Shown: positions 1-10,413 of the stretch, piece after piece
Layout: every line of letters starts with the position of its first letter
Numbering within the stretch: position 1 is the stretch's first letter
Source: Streptomyces sp. NBC_01428
GTDB taxonomy: Bacteria > Actinomycetota > Actinomycetes > Streptomycetales > Streptomycetaceae
NCBI RefSeq assembly: GCF_036231965.1
Contig: NZ_CP109499.1
Coordinates: 6,076,001-6,140,000, forward strand
Direction: 5' to 3'
Length of the DNA stretch: 64,000 nucleotides
Program-made: the position numbers and the translations under genes
The notes under the pieces: model-generated
What the model was told of the DNA's origin: nothing
The model's input: only the letters and a program-made list of their open reading frames with translations
The model's database searches: none

Positions 1-83
1 AACCCAAACCCACGCCCACACCGACGGTGACCGTCACGGTCACCCCCTCGGCGAACGCCCCCGTCGACGGCCAGCAGCAGTAG
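1..83 (+). CDS. mreC: MreC, C-terminal end (partial)
   Basis: Only the last 26 codons lie in the window; the frame ends at the TAG at 81-83. The readable tail is rich in Pro, Thr and Val (PKPTPTPTVTVTV) and ends in QQQ, which fits the low-complexity C-terminus of streptomycete MreC. The identity rests on position: mreD follows after 18 bases behind a strong AGGAGGAG ribosome site, the usual mreC-mreD order. MreC is a bitopic membrane protein linking MreB to the peptidoglycan synthases. In Streptomyces it is needed for spore wall rather than for apical growth. Confidence 0.75.
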   Translation, partial: PKPTPTPTVTVTVTPSANAPVDGQQQ

Positions 84-101
84 CAGGAGGAGCCGAATCC
101 C

Positions 102-773
102 ATGCGTTTCAACAGGATGCTGCTCTCCGTCACCCTGGTGGTCGTCGCCCTGGTGATCCAGGTGAGCGTTCTTGCCCGTCTCCATCTCCCGGGCGCCGTC
201 CCGGACCTGGTGCTCCTGACCGTGATCGCCCTCGCCATGGTCTACGGCCACGTCGGCGGCGCGCTCATCGGCTTCGGCGCCGGTCTGCTCTCCGACGTCG
301 TCCCGCCCGCCGACCACGCCGCAGGGCGCTACGCCCTGGTCCTGTGCGTCATCGGCTACTGCGCCGGCCTGGTCAAGCCGGAGAACGGCCGGCTCAAGTC
401 GGCCACCGGCCCGATGGCCGTGGTCGTCGTCGCCGCGATCGGATCCACCCTGCTCTACGCGGGAGTCGGCGCCCTCGTCGGCGACACCGCCGCCCGCCAC
501 GTCGGGCTGACCAGCCTGCTGTTCACCGCGGCCCTCTACGACCTGCTGCTCGCGCCGTTCGTCGTCCCCGTGGTGATGGCACTCGCCCGGCGCGCCGAGA
601 ACGACCCGCTCGCCGAGGGCGGTTCGGCCGGCAAGGCCGGCGACGTCTCGACCGGCTGGCTGTCCTCCGGCACCGGGCTGCGCATCGGAAGCCAGCGCAG
701 CGGACTGCGCGTGAAGGCCGCCAAGGCGCGGGTCGCCCGCGCGGGACGCATCAAGGGGGTGAAGCGCCTGTGA
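102..773 (+). CDS. mreD: Rod shape-determining protein MreD
   Basis: This 223 aa integral membrane protein belongs to the MreBCD/PBP2/RodA elongation complex, which in Streptomyces works mainly in spore-wall synthesis. Several hydrophobic segments fill residues 1-165: one at about 5-25, then stretches around VPDLVLLTVIALAMVYGHVGG, the ALVLCVIGYCAGL helix and a final LLLAPFVVPVVMALARR. The last 55 residues are basic and cytoplasmic-looking. The ATG at 102 is chosen because AGGAGGAG lies just upstream. It is somewhat longer than typical MreD (about 160-180 aa) because of the basic tail. It sits between mreC and the PBP2 gene, so co-transcription is likely. Confidence 0.9.
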   Translation: MRFNRMLLSVTLVVVALVIQVSVLARLHLPGAVPDLVLLTVIALAMVYGHVGGALIGFGAGLLSDVVPPADHAAGRYALVLCVIGYCAGLVKPENGRLKSATGPMAVVVVAAIGSTLLYAGVGALVGDTAARHVGLTSLLFTAALYDLLLAPFVVPVVMALARRAENDPLAEGGSAGKAGDVSTGWLSSGTGLRIGSQRSGLRVKAAKARVARAGRIKGVKRL

Positions 774-913
774 GGACACCGAGGAGATCCGTCCGGCCCT
801 CGTCCCAAGCGCCGCACGGCTCACGGAACTTGGCCGGCCGCGGGCTCGCCGCGCACAGGTTCGCCGTGTACTCGTATGTCACGTACACACACTGAGAGGG
901 GGAGGCACAAGCA

Positions 914-3178
914 GTGACCAACATCCCGGAGACCGGCCGGACCCCACGGGTCCAGATCCGGCTCGTCGTCATCCAGATTCTCGTACTCTCCCTCCTCGGC
1001 ACCCTGGGCGGCCGCCTCTGGTACCTCCAGATCCGCAACGGCGACGAATACGCCAAGGAAGCCTCCGGCAACCACGTCCAGCAGGTCGTCCAGCCCGCCG
1101 TGCGCGGCTCGATCCTCGACGCGCGCGGCGTGCCGATCGCCGACAACGAGACCCGGCTCGTGGTCTCCGCCTCGCGCACCGACCTGCTGAAGATGCGGGA
1201 CGACGGCCGCGCCGTCCTCACCAAGCTCGCCGGCGTCCTCGGCCTCAAGCCCAAGGACGTCATGGAGAAGGTCCGGCTGTGCGACGCCAAGACGCCGCAG
1301 CCCTGCTGGAACGGCTCGCCCTACCAGCCCATCCCCATCACCGACGAGGCCACCGCCAAGCAGGCCCTCCAGATCCGCGAGCGCTCCGAGGACTTCCCCG
1401 GCATCAGCGCCGAACCCGAGGCCGTGCGCCGCTACGCCGCCCCCGGACAGGCCAACACCGCCCAGGTGCTCGGCTACCTCTCGCCCGTCACCGACGACGA
1501 GATCACCAAGGCCAAGGACACCGACTCCCCGTACCTGCGCTCCGACCAGGTCGGACGGTCGGGCCTGGAGCGCGAGTACGACAAGGAACTGCGCGGCAAG
1601 GCCGGCGTCACCCGCTACGAGGTCGACAACCTCGGCCGTGTCATCGGCCAGGCCAAGAGCGACAAGGCCGAGCCCGGCGAGAACCTCGTCACCAGCATCG
1701 ACTCCCGGGTCCAGCGGGTCGCGGAGTACGAGCTGAACGACGCGATGAAGGTCGCCCGCACCCAGTTCGACAAGATCACCGGCGAGAACTACAAGGCCGA
1801 CTCCGGTGCCGTCGTGGTGATGGAGGCCAAGACCGGCCGTGTCGTCGCCATGGCGTCCAACCCGTCGTACGACCCGAACGCCTGGGTCGGCGGCATCTCG
1901 GGCAAGGACTACACCGCCCTCACCGGCAAGAAGTCGAACTACCCGCTGCTGAACCGGGCCATCCAGGGTCAGTCCGCGCCCGGCTCGACGTTCAAGGTGA
2001 TCTCCACGGCCGCCGCCGTCGAGGCCGGATACGCCTTCGACGGGCACTACCCGTGCACGAGTTCCTACTCCGTCGGCAACCAGGTCTTCAAGAACTTCGA
2101 GGGCGAGAGCTTCGGCCCCATCTCCCTCGGCCGCGCCCTCGAGGTCTCCTGCGACACCGTCTTCTACGGCCTCTCCGACAACGAGTGGAAGAGGGACGGG
2201 GGCATCAGCCCGAAGAAGACCCCCAAGGACTACTTCTACAAGGCCGCCCACCAGTTCGGTCTCGGCAAGGAGACCGGCATCGACCTCCCCAACGAGGTCA
2301 CCGGCCGCGTCCCCGACCGCAAGTGGAAGGCGGACTACTGGAAGGCCAACAAGGCCGTCTGGTGCAAGACCGGCAAGAAGGGCGGCACGTACGTCCAGCA
2401 GATCGCGTACGAGAACTGCCTCGAAGGCAACCGGATGCGCGAGGGCGACTCGATCAACTACTCCATCGGTCAGGGTGACACCCTCGTCACCCCGATCCAG
2501 GAGGCGGCCATCTACTCCGCGGTCTCCAACGGCGGCACGCTGTACGCCCCGACCATCGGCAAGGCCCTCGTCAGCCCCGACGGCAAGACCGTCCAGGAGA
2601 TCAAGCCGAAGAAGAACGGCAGACTGCCGGTCGACCAGGCGACGCTGAGGGGGATAAACGATGCCTTCGCGGGCGTCGTCACCCGCGGTACCGCCGCCTG
2701 GAAGTTCGGCGGCTGGCCCCAGGACAAGATCCCGCTGCACGCCAAGACCGGTACCGCCGAGGTCTACGGCAAGCAGACGACGTCCTGGCTCGCCACGTAC
2801 TCCAAGGACTACACGATCATCATGACGATCTCCCAGGCCGGTACGGGTTCGGGAGCGTCCGGTGAGGCCGTGCGCAAGATCTACAACGCGCTCTACGGCG
2901 TCTCCGCGGACGGCGCCATCGACAAGAAGAAGGCCCTCCTGGCCACCCCGCAGAAGAGCCTGCCGAAGATCGAGAGCGACGGCTCGATCGACTCCCCGGA
3001 GGTCTCCAAGGACCCGGTCAAGGACCTGAAGGCCAACGACGCCCTCCGGGACGGGACCACGGACCCGGGCCAGGACCTCCCCGCGGGCACGACACCCTCA
3101 CCGACCGCCGCGAACCGTGACACCCGCAGGCGCTCGGCCCGCCGGGGGAAGCCGCGGGGGAAGAAGGTCCTGACATGA
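914..3178 (+). CDS. mrdA: Class B penicillin-binding protein 2
   Basis: A 754 aa peptidoglycan DD-transpeptidase anchored by one N-terminal membrane helix (about residues 14-34, LVVIQILVLSLLGTLGGRLW). The dimerisation domain follows, then the transpeptidase domain. The three catalytic motifs are readable: S358-T-F-K361 with the acyl-enzyme serine, a SxD-type second motif (SCDTVFY) and K611-T-G. The C-terminal ~100 residues are low complexity, ending in an Arg/Lys-rich tail (RDTRRRSARRGKPRGKK). The GTG start at 914 has GAGAGGGGGAGG just upstream. It partners the RodA glycosyltransferase encoded next and acts in the Mre-directed spore-wall complex. Confidence 0.93.
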   Translation: MTNIPETGRTPRVQIRLVVIQILVLSLLGTLGGRLWYLQIRNGDEYAKEASGNHVQQVVQPAVRGSILDARGVPIADNETRLVVSASRTDLLKMRDDGRAVLTKLAGVLGLKPKDVMEKVRLCDAKTPQPCWNGSPYQPIPITDEATAKQALQIRERSEDFPGISAEPEAVRRYAAPGQANTAQVLGYLSPVTDDEITKAKDTDSPYLRSDQVGRSGLEREYDKELRGKAGVTRYEVDNLGRVIGQAKSDKAEPGENLVTSIDSRVQRVAEYELNDAMKVARTQFDKITGENYKADSGAVVVMEAKTGRVVAMASNPSYDPNAWVGGISGKDYTALTGKKSNYPLLNRAIQGQSAPGSTFKVISTAAAVEAGYAFDGHYPCTSSYSVGNQVFKNFEGESFGPISLGRALEVSCDTVFYGLSDNEWKRDGGISPKKTPKDYFYKAAHQFGLGKETGIDLPNEVTGRVPDRKWKADYWKANKAVWCKTGKKGGTYVQQIAYENCLEGNRMREGDSINYSIGQGDTLVTPIQEAAIYSAVSNGGTLYAPTIGKALVSPDGKTVQEIKPKKNGRLPVDQATLRGINDAFAGVVTRGTAAWKFGGWPQDKIPLHAKTGTAEVYGKQTTSWLATYSKDYTIIMTISQAGTGSGASGEAVRKIYNALYGVSADGAIDKKKALLATPQKSLPKIESDGSIDSPEVSKDPVKDLKANDALRDGTTDPGQDLPAGTTPSPTAANRDTRRRSARRGKPRGKKVLT

Positions 3179-3210
3179 CCACCGCGGCGACCAACGGCTT
3201 GAGGATCTGA
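3175..3210 (+). CDS. Possible 11-codon minigene between mrdA and rodA
   Basis: An ATG at 3175 overlaps the mrdA stop (ATGA) and reads MTTAATNGLRI before TGA at 3208-3210, one base before the rodA ATG at 3212. The string CTGACATGACC occurs at both ends, around 3170 and 3207, so the segment may come from a short duplication of the rodA start region. It could couple rodA translation to mrdA, or be a chance reading. There is no evidence that the peptide has a function. Confidence 0.25.
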   Translation: MTTAATNGLRI

Positions 3211-3211
3211 C

Positions 3212-4408
3212 ATGACCGGAGCCAACAACTTCTCCGTCTCCGGGTACGGACCCGAGCGCGCGGGCTGGACACGCCTGTTCGCCCGCGACTCGCTCGCCCG
3301 CCGGCTCGACTGGCCGATACTGTTCTCGGCCGTCGCGCTCTCCCTGATCGGCGCGGCCCTCGTCTACTCGGCGACCCGCAACCGCACCGAGATCAACCAG
3401 GGCGACCCGTACTTCTTCCTCATCCGCCATCTGATGAACACGGGCATCGGCATCGGCCTGATGATCGGCACGATCTGGCTGGGCCACCGCACCCTGCGCA
3501 CGGCCGTGCCGATCCTGTACGGCCTGTCGGTCTTCATGATCCTGCTGGTGCTGACCCCGCTCGGCGCGACGATCAACGGCCAGCGCAACTGGCTCGTCGC
3601 CGGCGGTCTGTCGCTCCAGCCCGCCGAGTTCATCAAGATCACGATCATCCTCGGCATGGCGATGCTGCTGGCCACGCGGGTCGACGCGGGCGACAAGCAG
3701 TACCCCGACCACCGCACGGTGCTCCAGGCGCTGGGCCTGGCGGCCGTACCGATGATGATCGTGCTGCTCATGCCCGACCTCGGCACCATCATGGTCGCGG
3801 TCATCATCGTGCTCGGCGTCCTGCTGTCCTCCGGAGCCTCCAACCGCTGGGTGTTCGGCCTGATCGGCGCGGGTGCCCTCGGCGCGATCGCCGTCTGGCA
3901 GCTCAAGATCCTCGACGAGTACCAGATCAACCGCTTCGCCGCCTTCGCCAACCCCGACCTCGACCCGGCCGGCGTCGGCTACAACACCAACCAGGCCCGC
4001 ATCGCCATCGGTTCCGGCGGCCTCTTCGGCACCGGCCTCGGCCAGGGCTCGCAGACGACCGGCCAGTTCGTGCCCGAGCAGCAGACCGACTTCGTCTTCA
4101 CCGTCGCCGGCGAGGAACTCGGCTTCGTCGGAGCGGGCCTGATCCTGGTCCTCCTCGGCGTGGTCCTGTGGCGCGCCTGCCGCATCGCCCGCGAGACGAC
4201 CGAGCTGTACGGCACGATCGTCGCCGCCGGCATCATCGCCTGGTTCGCCTTCCAGGCCTTCGAGAACATCGGCATGACGCTCGGCATCATGCCGGTCGCC
4301 GGTCTACCCCTGCCCTTCGTGTCCTACGGCGGATCCTCCATGTTCGCCGTCTGGGTCGCGGTGGGGCTGCTGCAGTCGATCAGAGTGCAGCGGCCGATGT
4401 CGGCATAG
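3212..4408 (+). CDS. rodA: RodA/FtsW-family peptidoglycan glycosyltransferase
   Basis: A 398 aa SEDS-family polytopic membrane protein that polymerises lipid II glycan strands together with the cognate PBP2 encoded just upstream. About ten hydrophobic segments are visible from residue 29 on. SEDS signatures include the NGQRNWL loop region, SLQPAEFIKI, MPDLGTIMV, the FVPEQQTDFVFTVAGEELGF loop and the C-terminal GLPLPFVSYGGSSM. The ATG at 3212 is preceded by TTGAGGATC. In S. coelicolor the gene at this position is called sfr. A GC-rich hairpin follows the stop and may end the mre transcript. Confidence 0.93.
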   Translation: MTGANNFSVSGYGPERAGWTRLFARDSLARRLDWPILFSAVALSLIGAALVYSATRNRTEINQGDPYFFLIRHLMNTGIGIGLMIGTIWLGHRTLRTAVPILYGLSVFMILLVLTPLGATINGQRNWLVAGGLSLQPAEFIKITIILGMAMLLATRVDAGDKQYPDHRTVLQALGLAAVPMMIVLLMPDLGTIMVAVIIVLGVLLSSGASNRWVFGLIGAGALGAIAVWQLKILDEYQINRFAAFANPDLDPAGVGYNTNQARIAIGSGGLFGTGLGQGSQTTGQFVPEQQTDFVFTVAGEELGFVGAGLILVLLGVVLWRACRIARETTELYGTIVAAGIIAWFAFQAFENIGMTLGIMPVAGLPLPFVSYGGSSMFAVWVAVGLLQSIRVQRPMSA

Positions 4409-4409
4409 G

Positions 4410-4429
4410 CGCCCCGGGCGGCCGGGGCG
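4410..4429 (+). terminator. Hairpin after rodA
   Basis: CGCCCCGG at 4410-4417 is the exact complement of CCGGGGCG at 4422-4429, with a GCGG loop, starting immediately after the rodA stop. There is no U-tract, as is common for Streptomyces terminators. Confidence 0.45.
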
Positions 4430-4553
4430 ACTGCGGGACCCCTGAGGTCCGGCCGCACCGGCCGCCCGGCCGCACCCGCCAGGACGTCGAGCGGGGGCCG
4501 CAAGCCGGCCAGGAGAGGCCGATCGGGTACTGCCCAGGGCGCCGTATCGCGTC

Positions 4554-4559
4554 TAGATT
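4554..4559 (+). promoter_or_regulatory. -10 box for leaderless CYTH-CHAD transcript
   Basis: TAGATT ends seven bases before the A of the ATG at 4566. The transcription start would therefore fall on or next to the start codon, and no ribosome site is seen. No convincing -35 element is present. Confidence 0.45.
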
Positions 4560-4565
4560 CGGTTC

Positions 4566-6140
4566 ATGGCGGACACGAAACGCGAGATCGAGCGCAAGTA
4601 CGAGGGTCCCGCAACCGAGAACGGCGCCGACGGCCTCCCGGACCTCGGCGGCGTCCCGGGCGTCGCCGCCGTCGTGGACCAGGGCGTCACCGAACTCGAC
4701 GCCACCTACTACGACACCCGCGACCAACGCCTCGCCGCCGCCTCCCTCACCCTGCGCCGCCGCACCGGGGGAGCCGACGCCGGCTGGCACCTCAAACTCC
4801 CCGTCTCCGACGGCGTACGCGACGAGATCCGCGCACCCCTCTCCGACACGGTGCCCCGCGCCCTGTCCGGCCTGGTCCGCTCCCGGGTGCGCGACACCGA
4901 ACTCATCCCCCTCGTCCGCCTGTTGTCCGCCCGAGACGTCCGCCACCTCGTCGACGGCTCAGGCGCCCTGCTCGCCGAGGTCAGCCTCGACCGGGTCCGC
5001 GCGGAGCGGCTCGACGGAGGCGGGGGCACCGCCGCCTGGACCGAGATCGAGGTGGAACTCGCCGACGGCGGCGACCCCGCCTTCCTCGGCACGGTCGAGA
5101 AGAGACTCCGCAAGGCCGGCCTGCACCGCTCCGCCGCACCCTCCAAACTCGCCAAGGCGCTCGCGGAGACCGGTGAGCCGGCCGGCAAGCGAGGCCGCAA
5201 GCGGGCGCTGAAGGGCGGGCACCCGTCGAAACCCGGCCCCGCGACAGACCCCGCCCCCGCGACGGACCCCGTCACCGCGGGCGACCACGTCCTCGCCCAC
5301 CTCCGCGCCCAGCGCGACGCCATCGTCGAACTCGACCCCGACGTCCGCCGCGACCTCCCCGACTCCGTGCACAGCATGCGCGTCGCCACCCGTCGCCTGC
5401 GCGGCACCTTCGGCTCGTACGCCAGGATCCTCGACCCCGCCGTCACCGGGCCGATCGGCGACGAGCTGAAATGGCTCGCCGGCGAACTCGGCGTCGACCG
5501 CGACCGGGAGGTCCTCACCGAGCGCCTCACCCAGGCCCTCGGCGAACTCCCGCGCACCCTGGTCGTCGGCCCCGTCCGCGCCCGGCTGCGCACCTGGGCG
5601 CACGCCCGCCACGGCGGCTCCCGGCGCCGCCTCCTCGCCGTGCTCGACGGCAAGCGGTACCTGGCACTCCTGAGCGCCCTCGACGCCCTCGTGAACGACC
5701 CGCCGCTGCTCCGGGCCGCCGCCGGAGACCCCGAAAGGGTCATCGCCAAAGCGGTCCGCAAGGACTTCGCGAAGGTCTCCGACCTCGTCGCACAGGCACT
5801 CGGCGGGGAGCCCGGCACCGACCGCGACGTCGCCCTGCACGAGGCCCGCAAGAAGGCCAAGCGCACCCGCTACGCCGCCGAGACCGCCCTCCCCGCGCTG
5901 GGCGCTCCGGCCGCCGGCCTCACCAAGGCCATGAAGGCGCTCCAGGGACTCCTCGGCGACCACCAGGACAGCGTGATGACCCGCGAGGCCCTGCGGGAAC
6001 TGGCGGCCCTGGCACACGCGGCGGGAGAGAGCTCGTTCACCTACGGGGTGCTGTACGGCCGCGAGGAACAGCGTGCCGCGGCGGTCGAGGCGGCGCTGCC
6101 GGAGGCCTGGCGGGCGACGCTGGAGCAGGCGTCCGTCTGA
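4566..6140 (+). CDS. CYTH and CHAD domain protein
   Basis: A 524 aa soluble two-domain protein. The N-terminal CYTH domain (about residues 3-200) opens with the EIERKY signature and has the alternating acidic/basic strand pattern of the triphosphate tunnel enzymes (YYDTRDQRL, LRRRTGGADAGWHLKL). A Pro-rich linker follows (PSKPGPATDPAPATD). The C-terminal CHAD domain (about 235-520) carries its conserved histidines in HSMRVATRRLRGTF and LHEARKKAKRTRYAAE. CYTH enzymes hydrolyse triphosphate compounds and CHAD domains bind polyphosphate, so a role in polyphosphate handling is likely; the substrate is unknown. The ATG at 4566 lacks a ribosome site and probably starts a leaderless message. Confidence 0.88.
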   Translation: MADTKREIERKYEGPATENGADGLPDLGGVPGVAAVVDQGVTELDATYYDTRDQRLAAASLTLRRRTGGADAGWHLKLPVSDGVRDEIRAPLSDTVPRALSGLVRSRVRDTELIPLVRLLSARDVRHLVDGSGALLAEVSLDRVRAERLDGGGGTAAWTEIEVELADGGDPAFLGTVEKRLRKAGLHRSAAPSKLAKALAETGEPAGKRGRKRALKGGHPSKPGPATDPAPATDPVTAGDHVLAHLRAQRDAIVELDPDVRRDLPDSVHSMRVATRRLRGTFGSYARILDPAVTGPIGDELKWLAGELGVDRDREVLTERLTQALGELPRTLVVGPVRARLRTWAHARHGGSRRRLLAVLDGKRYLALLSALDALVNDPPLLRAAAGDPERVIAKAVRKDFAKVSDLVAQALGGEPGTDRDVALHEARKKAKRTRYAAETALPALGAPAAGLTKAMKALQGLLGDHQDSVMTREALRELAALAHAAGESSFTYGVLYGREEQRAAAVEAALPEAWRATLEQASV

Positions 6141-6237
6141 CGGCCACCGCCCGGGGGGCGGACGACCGTGGGCGGAGGGGGCTCCCGTCCGCGTTACGCT
6201 GAATGGTCACCCCTGTCGGCTCACGAAGGTTCGCGAG

Positions 6238-8202
<1,965 letters not shown>

Positions 8203-8226
8203 GGGCACGTGCGACGCGGAACCGAA

Positions 8227-8262
8227 CGAGGCGCCCCCTTCCCGACGGAAGGGGGCGCCTCG
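8227..8262. terminator. Bidirectional terminator between convergent genes
   Basis: A perfect 16-bp stem (8227-8242 with 8247-8262) closes on a CGAC tetraloop. It lies between the convergent radical SAM and DUF899 genes and can serve both strands. Confidence 0.85.
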
Positions 8263-8276
8263 CTGTGCGGCCGTCC

Positions 8277-8966
8277 TCAGGCGTGGCCTGTCCCCGGGCC
8301 GTACGCCGCCGCGATGTCCTTCGACGCGGCCCAGCGGCTGTAGGTGGGGGACTGGGGCCAGCCCTCGGGGGAGTCCTGCCACTCCTCCTGGCGGCCGTAC
8401 GGCAGGAGGTCGATGAGCGCGAAGGTGTGGCTCAGCTGCTCGGTGCCGCGGCCTTCGGTGTGCCAGGTGCGATAGACGGTGTCGCCGTCGCGCAGGAACA
8501 CGTTGACGGCGAAGCCGCCGCCGGGCGGGGCGCCGACATCCGTCCCGAACGGGCTGTCGGCCGTCGAGTACCACGTCATCCGGTTGCCGACCCGCTCCTT
8601 GTAGGCGAGCGCCTCGTCGACGGGGCCCTGGGTGACGACGACGAAGCGGGCGTCGTACCGGTCGAGGAACTCCAGGCGGGTGTACTGCGAGGTGAACCCC
8701 GTGCAGCCGGGGCACTGCCACTCCTGCCCGGCGAACCACATGTGGTTGTAGACGATCAGCTGCCGCCTGCCCTCGAAGACGTCCGCGAGCCGGACGGGGC
8801 CGTCGGCGCCCTCCAGCGTGTACTCCGGCATCTCGACCATCGGCAGCCGGCGGCGCTCGGCGGCGACGGCGTCGAGCTCCCGCGTCGCGGCCTTCTCCCG
8901 CGCCCGCAGGGCCTCCAGCCGGTGCTCCCAGGTCGCGCTGTCGACGACGGGTGGTAGTGCGCTCAT
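8277..8966 (-). CDS. DUF899 family, thioredoxin-like protein
   Basis: A 229 aa soluble protein of the DUF899 family, which has a thioredoxin-like fold. Visible features are an N-terminal coiled region (EHRLEALRAREKAATRELDAVAAERRRLP), then a thioredoxin-like core with WFAGQEWQCPGCTGF, where CPGC resembles a redox CxxC motif. RFVVVTQGPVDEALAYKERVG and GTDVGAPPGGGFAVNVFLRDGDTVYRTWHT follow. The start is the ATG whose complement ends at 8966, because GAGGGG precedes it; the longer open frame adds an unlikely Arg-rich segment. The function is unknown, possibly detoxification or redox. It stands alone on the minus strand. Confidence 0.8.
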   Translation of the reverse strand: MSALPPVVDSATWEHRLEALRAREKAATRELDAVAAERRRLPMVEMPEYTLEGADGPVRLADVFEGRRQLIVYNHMWFAGQEWQCPGCTGFTSQYTRLEFLDRYDARFVVVTQGPVDEALAYKERVGNRMTWYSTADSPFGTDVGAPPGGGFAVNVFLRDGDTVYRTWHTEGRGTEQLSHTFALIDLLPYGRQEEWQDSPEGWPQSPTYSRWAASKDIAAAYGPGTGHA

Positions 8967-9129
8967 GGTCCCCTCACAGAACTCGTACGCGACGTTCCCT
9001 TGTGCAGAGGCAGACTGCGCGAGGGGCGGGAACTCATCGGCCGCGTACGGCCGATGCCCGCCCGCACCGCGGCGACGCCGGTTGCCCGTGCGTCGCATCC
9101 ATCGGGGTGGTCGCTGCGTCTAGGCAGGT

Positions 9130-10365
9130 ATGGATCTGGAAAAACCGTCCGCCGGGCCGGTCGGGCCGCCCGGGGCGGGAGCCGAGGGCTGTCTCGCCGT
9201 GGCGATCCGCGTTCCCGTGCGGATCGTGGTGCTCGTGCTCGTCGTGCCGGTGCGCATGCTGTGGGACGCGTGCGTCGTGGGCGGGCGGCTCCTCCGGGAC
9301 ACCGCGCTGCGCCCGCTGGGGCGGGTCGTCGGCTGGGTGGCGCGGGCCCTGTTCGTCTGGCCGTGGGTGGCCCTGTGGCGGTACGTCGTCGTGCCGCTCG
9401 GCACGGCACTGGCCTGGCTGGGGCGGGTGCTGCTCGTGGTGCCGGCGGTGTGGCTGTACCGCGCGGTCCTGACCCCGCTCGGCCACGCGCTCGCCCGGTT
9501 CGCCGGCGGCGTCGGGTCGGTGCTGGGCTGGATGTACGCGCGGCTGCTCACGCCCGTGGGACATGCCGTCGCCGCGCTGCTCAGGGGCATCGGGCTCGTC
9601 CTCGGCGCCGTCGGCGGCGGTCTGTGGACCGTGGCCGCCTGGCTGGCGCGGTACCTGGTGGTCGTGCCGGCCACCTGGTTGGCGCGGTACCTGGTGGTCG
9701 TACCGGCCACCTGGCTCCACCGGTGGGTGCTCACCCCCGTGGCGAGAGCGGTCGTCCTGCTGCTCACCGGGCTCGTGTGGGTCGTACGGATGATGCTGCT
9801 CGGCATCGGCGCCGTCCTCTACTGGACGGCGCGCGTCCTGCTGGTGCTGCCCGCGCTCGCGCTGTGGCGCTGGGTGCTCGTCCCGGTCGGCCGGGCGCTC
9901 GCCGTCGTCGGACGGGAGGTCGGCGACGCCCTCGGGCACGCGTGGCGGGTCGCCGGACACCTCTCGCTCGCCGTCGGACGGTTCCTCGGACGGCTCCTGA
10001 CATGGATCCTCGTGGATCCGGCCCGCTGGGCCTACCGGACCGTGCTGACGCCGGTCGGGCACACCGTCCGCGACCTGGTGCTCAAACCCGCCGCCGAGGC
10101 GGCACGCAGTGCGGGGAGGGCGGCACGGCAGGCCCTGGCCGCCGCGCGCGACGGGGCGCGCCAGGCCCGCGCCGACTTCCGCCGTCTGCTCTTCGGCCCG
10201 CCGGGGGAGCCACAGCTCGCCGGGGCCCCGGAATCACGGCCCGCGCCACCGCCGGAACCACGGGCCGGCGTCGCCCGGGAGCCGGACCCGCTCGGTCCGA
10301 GGGAACCAGTCGCGGGCGGTACACGTACTCTAGGTAGCAGTACGACCGCACTCACGAAGGACTGA
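9130..10365 (+). CDS. Repetitive hydrophobic protein of unknown function
   Basis: A 411 aa protein of no family I recognise. Residues 20-320 are built from about nine degenerate copies of a ~30-residue module: a Val/Leu-rich stretch with Trp and Arg followed by a turn such as LTPVGHAV, VVPLGTAL, LTPLGHAL, LVPVGRAL or LTPVGHTV. One 12-residue unit, WLARYLVVVPAT, is repeated exactly in tandem (DNA copies at 9640-9675 and 9676-9711). The helices carry regularly spaced arginines, so they may be amphipathic and lie in the membrane surface rather than being ordinary spans. The tail is Ala/Arg-rich, then Pro-rich. The ATG at 9130 is the first plausible start. Confidence 0.7.
   Translation: MDLEKPSAGPVGPPGAGAEGCLAVAIRVPVRIVVLVLVVPVRMLWDACVVGGRLLRDTALRPLGRVVGWVARALFVWPWVALWRYVVVPLGTALAWLGRVLLVVPAVWLYRAVLTPLGHALARFAGGVGSVLGWMYARLLTPVGHAVAALLRGIGLVLGAVGGGLWTVAAWLARYLVVVPATWLARYLVVVPATWLHRWVLTPVARAVVLLLTGLVWVVRMMLLGIGAVLYWTARVLLVLPALALWRWVLVPVGRALAVVGREVGDALGHAWRVAGHLSLAVGRFLGRLLTWILVDPARWAYRTVLTPVGHTVRDLVLKPAAEAARSAGRAARQALAAARDGARQARADFRRLLFGPPGEPQLAGAPESRPAPPPEPRAGVAREPDPLGPREPVAGGTRTLGSSTTALTKD
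9640..9711 (+). repeat. Tandem 36-bp duplication inside the repetitive protein gene
   Basis: Two 36-bp units (9640-9675, 9676-9711) match at 34 of 36 bases; the two differences are silent. They encode WLARYLVVVPAT twice. The near-identity suggests a recent in-frame duplication. Confidence 0.9.
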
Positions 10366-10413
10366 ACGACACTGGGCAAGCGACAGCCCGAAGGCCCGCC
10401 TCCCGCTCCCGCG

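Noticed and set aside
821..2740. 639-codon minus-strand frame over the PBP2 gene
   Set aside because: It is a composition artefact opposite a certain gene, with no start signal.
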